Shown here in pieces: positions 62,173 through 64,000 of a stretch of DNA of 64,000 nt (its first letter is position 1; each line of letters starts with the position of its first letter). Source of the DNA: Lottia gigantea (lineage: Eukaryota; Mollusca; Gastropoda; Lottiidae); the NCBI RefSeq assembly GCF_000327385.1, contig NW_008708797.1, positions 1,034,024 to 1,098,023 of the forward strand, given 5' to 3'. The notes beneath the pieces were generated by a model. It did not search any database. It saw nothing but the letters and a program-made list of their open reading frames with translations, and was not told the DNA's origin. A program made the position numbers and the translations under genes.

Positions 62173-64000
62173 ATCCAACACAAGAAATTTCTACCATCAT
62201 AAGAATTTAGAAATAAGCGTTATCCATACAGGGCCTTAAGAGTAACTTATGACATATTAAGTGCTTATGCATAAGCATCTATTGGACACAAAGCCTTGGT
62301 AAGAGAATTTTCATAAATACTATTTACCTTCGAATTAAATTACTCAAAGAAAAGACAGACTTAGGAATAATCAAGTGCTACAGAAAAAGCGCAAACTTTT
62401 TTGTTTTAATACATCTAAAACATGGGAGAAATGCAAACAGTTTTAAAAAAAAAACTCTGCAATACTCCAATATGTTTAAGTGTTCATATCAACTGGTAAT
62501 ATGTCCAGAATGTCACATGAATGATAAATTCTAATAATGGAAATGTAAGAGGCTTGTGGTTGGGGACTACAAAAGAAGCTATGGACTATATTTAGGTTGT
62601 AATATAACTATTACATGACAAATCATTGGAAACATGATGGAAGAAAAGAGTCTTGCACAAGAATACATGAGGCATCTTTCAATATTATTCTAGGTAGATT
62701 GAGCTTTATAGAAACTGTTAATAAAGAAAGTAACTAGAGCAAACAGCAATATGTATTTAACAATGAGATTCAGCATCTAAAGCTCATGACATAGTAAACA
62801 TTTGCTGCCTTAAAAAATACACTGAGATTGTTTGTCGTATCATACAGATTTTATTCAATTATGTTTATTTATAAATTCATGGCTCTATCTAGTTAATAGT
62901 TATATCTAGATACTTATATTCAAAAGATCATCTTCCCAGACGATGGTGTGATGCAAGTTAATGATTTAATTGCTAACAATTAATTATACAACAAATTCTC
63001 TACAAACTAGGGTAACAGTCTACCAATTAAATGTTTAATTCATTCAAATGATAGCAAACTCGACATCAACTGATTTAGGTACTGGTATCAATGAAGTCGG
63101 GACAAAATGTAAAAGATCTTGTTTATCTTGGGTCAATTTCAGTCAATAATCTAAAATATGTATTGCAGTAAACACAGGGACTATTTTTAGACACCTATTT
63201 TAAGATACTTCCTAACGATAAGAGAAGCCCAATCATAAGAGAAGCCCCATCCATATGAGGGAAAACCTTCTCGTTAAGACGTTCTCTCAAAATGTTGTCA
63301 ATACAGAAACTACTGATATTCCCAGAATCTTCTTTACACATCACTTGTTTAATTTTGATAAAAAAAAGAACAGATAACAAAGAGATATAAATAAGTTACT
63401 GGAAATATCACGAGTCTCTTTCCATTAATGTGGTCTTTGAAGTATATATTTTATTCTCAAAATATTTCATCTGAAACCACAATCTGAATCTGAATTCTTT
63501 CAAATAATTTGACTTATAACAATAATAATCTGTCACAGCAAGAATGTACATATTCATTTTCATTCTAGAAATCAAATTACATGAAACAATTCCTTTTCAG
63601 AATACAAATTCACAAAAAAGCATGAGCAGTACAAAAAGAAGGCAATGTATCCATCAGAAAAGTTATGAATATGACTTGGCATCATTTTTGTACTCCTGAT
63701 GCAGACTCACTTTCTTATTACACCAGATTGTAATGAGATAATTCCTATAGCTGAAATCAGGACAATGTTGAAGGAAATGTCTCACTTGACAAGTGGACAA
63801 TAAAATGTAACAGAATTACATAAATTCTTGAACATGTATATTCTACCAAGGGAGTGAATCTGGTCAATTTCATTATAATGATCAAAAAAAACTTTAAGTG
63901 AATGAGTTCAAAATTAACAAATTTCTTAAGCTTTATTATTTTTTTACATGTACCGGTATGTAGACAGAAAATTTTTCTAATTGATTAATACCACTTGGTA
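62173..64000. other. Right flank, nothing recognised
   Basis: No zinc-finger exon, BTB-like coding sequence or repeat family seen on either strand. It is probably the long intron between the shared exons and M71. Confidence 0.4.

Noticed and set aside
1-64000. Retroviral, LTR or other virus-like elements
   Set aside because: No reverse transcriptase, capsid or integrase motif and no long terminal direct repeats were seen.

Overview
This window is eukaryotic, AT-rich and intron-dominated. It appears to be the variable part of one giant alternative-splicing locus. I found no complete gene, no shared 5' coding module, no rRNA or tRNA gene and no CRISPR array. The organism is probably a lophotrochozoan, most likely a mollusc. 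That call is inference, from a tRNA-derived SINE with an ATTTC-type tail, many short foldback elements and the general repeat style; the species is not recognised.

The content is about 80 small exons. Each starts at a consensus 3' splice site (pyrimidine-rich tract, usually TTTTGTAG or ATATTTTAG), always in codon phase 0. Each then encodes a short variable leader (3-25 residues), normally two C2H2 zinc fingers joined by a 6-residue non-TGEKP linker (usually HLNIRxxC-like), a short tail and a stop. None has an obvious 5' splice site before its stop, so each can only be the last coding exon of an mRNA. This is the logic of Drosophila lola and mod(mdg4), where a constant BTB N-terminus is spliced to one of many alternative zinc-finger ends, but with far more exons. 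The comparison rests on exon architecture; the constant module is not in the window.

Layout. 1-19.2 kb: ten plus-strand exons (P1-P10; P6 is decayed, P7 is cut to one finger), widely spaced among tandem repeats, a full-length SINE, foldback elements and a 25-bp minisatellite split by a 2.1-kb insertion. 14.6-61.6 kb: 71 minus-strand exons (M1-M71, numbered left to right; M65 and M69 are decayed), mostly 0.3-0.8 kb apart and sometimes only 35-60 bp apart. The two strands interlock: minus exon M1 lies between plus exons P9 and P10. 61.6-64 kb: a SINE copy and otherwise unassigned sequence.

How the parts would work together. A constant N-terminal region, expected beyond the right edge for the minus array and beyond the left edge for the plus array (or in one place if exons are joined in trans), would be spliced to one exon per mRNA. 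That would give a family of transcription factors sharing one dimerisation or cofactor domain but differing in DNA-binding fingers. Neighbouring exons resemble each other most, so the array grew by local duplication. Near-identical tracts with unrelated flanks suggest gene conversion, and four broken exons show turnover.

In exon entries, residue numbers count from the first codon after the splice acceptor. 'Helices' lists the seven residues before the first zinc-binding His of each finger (positions -1 to 6).
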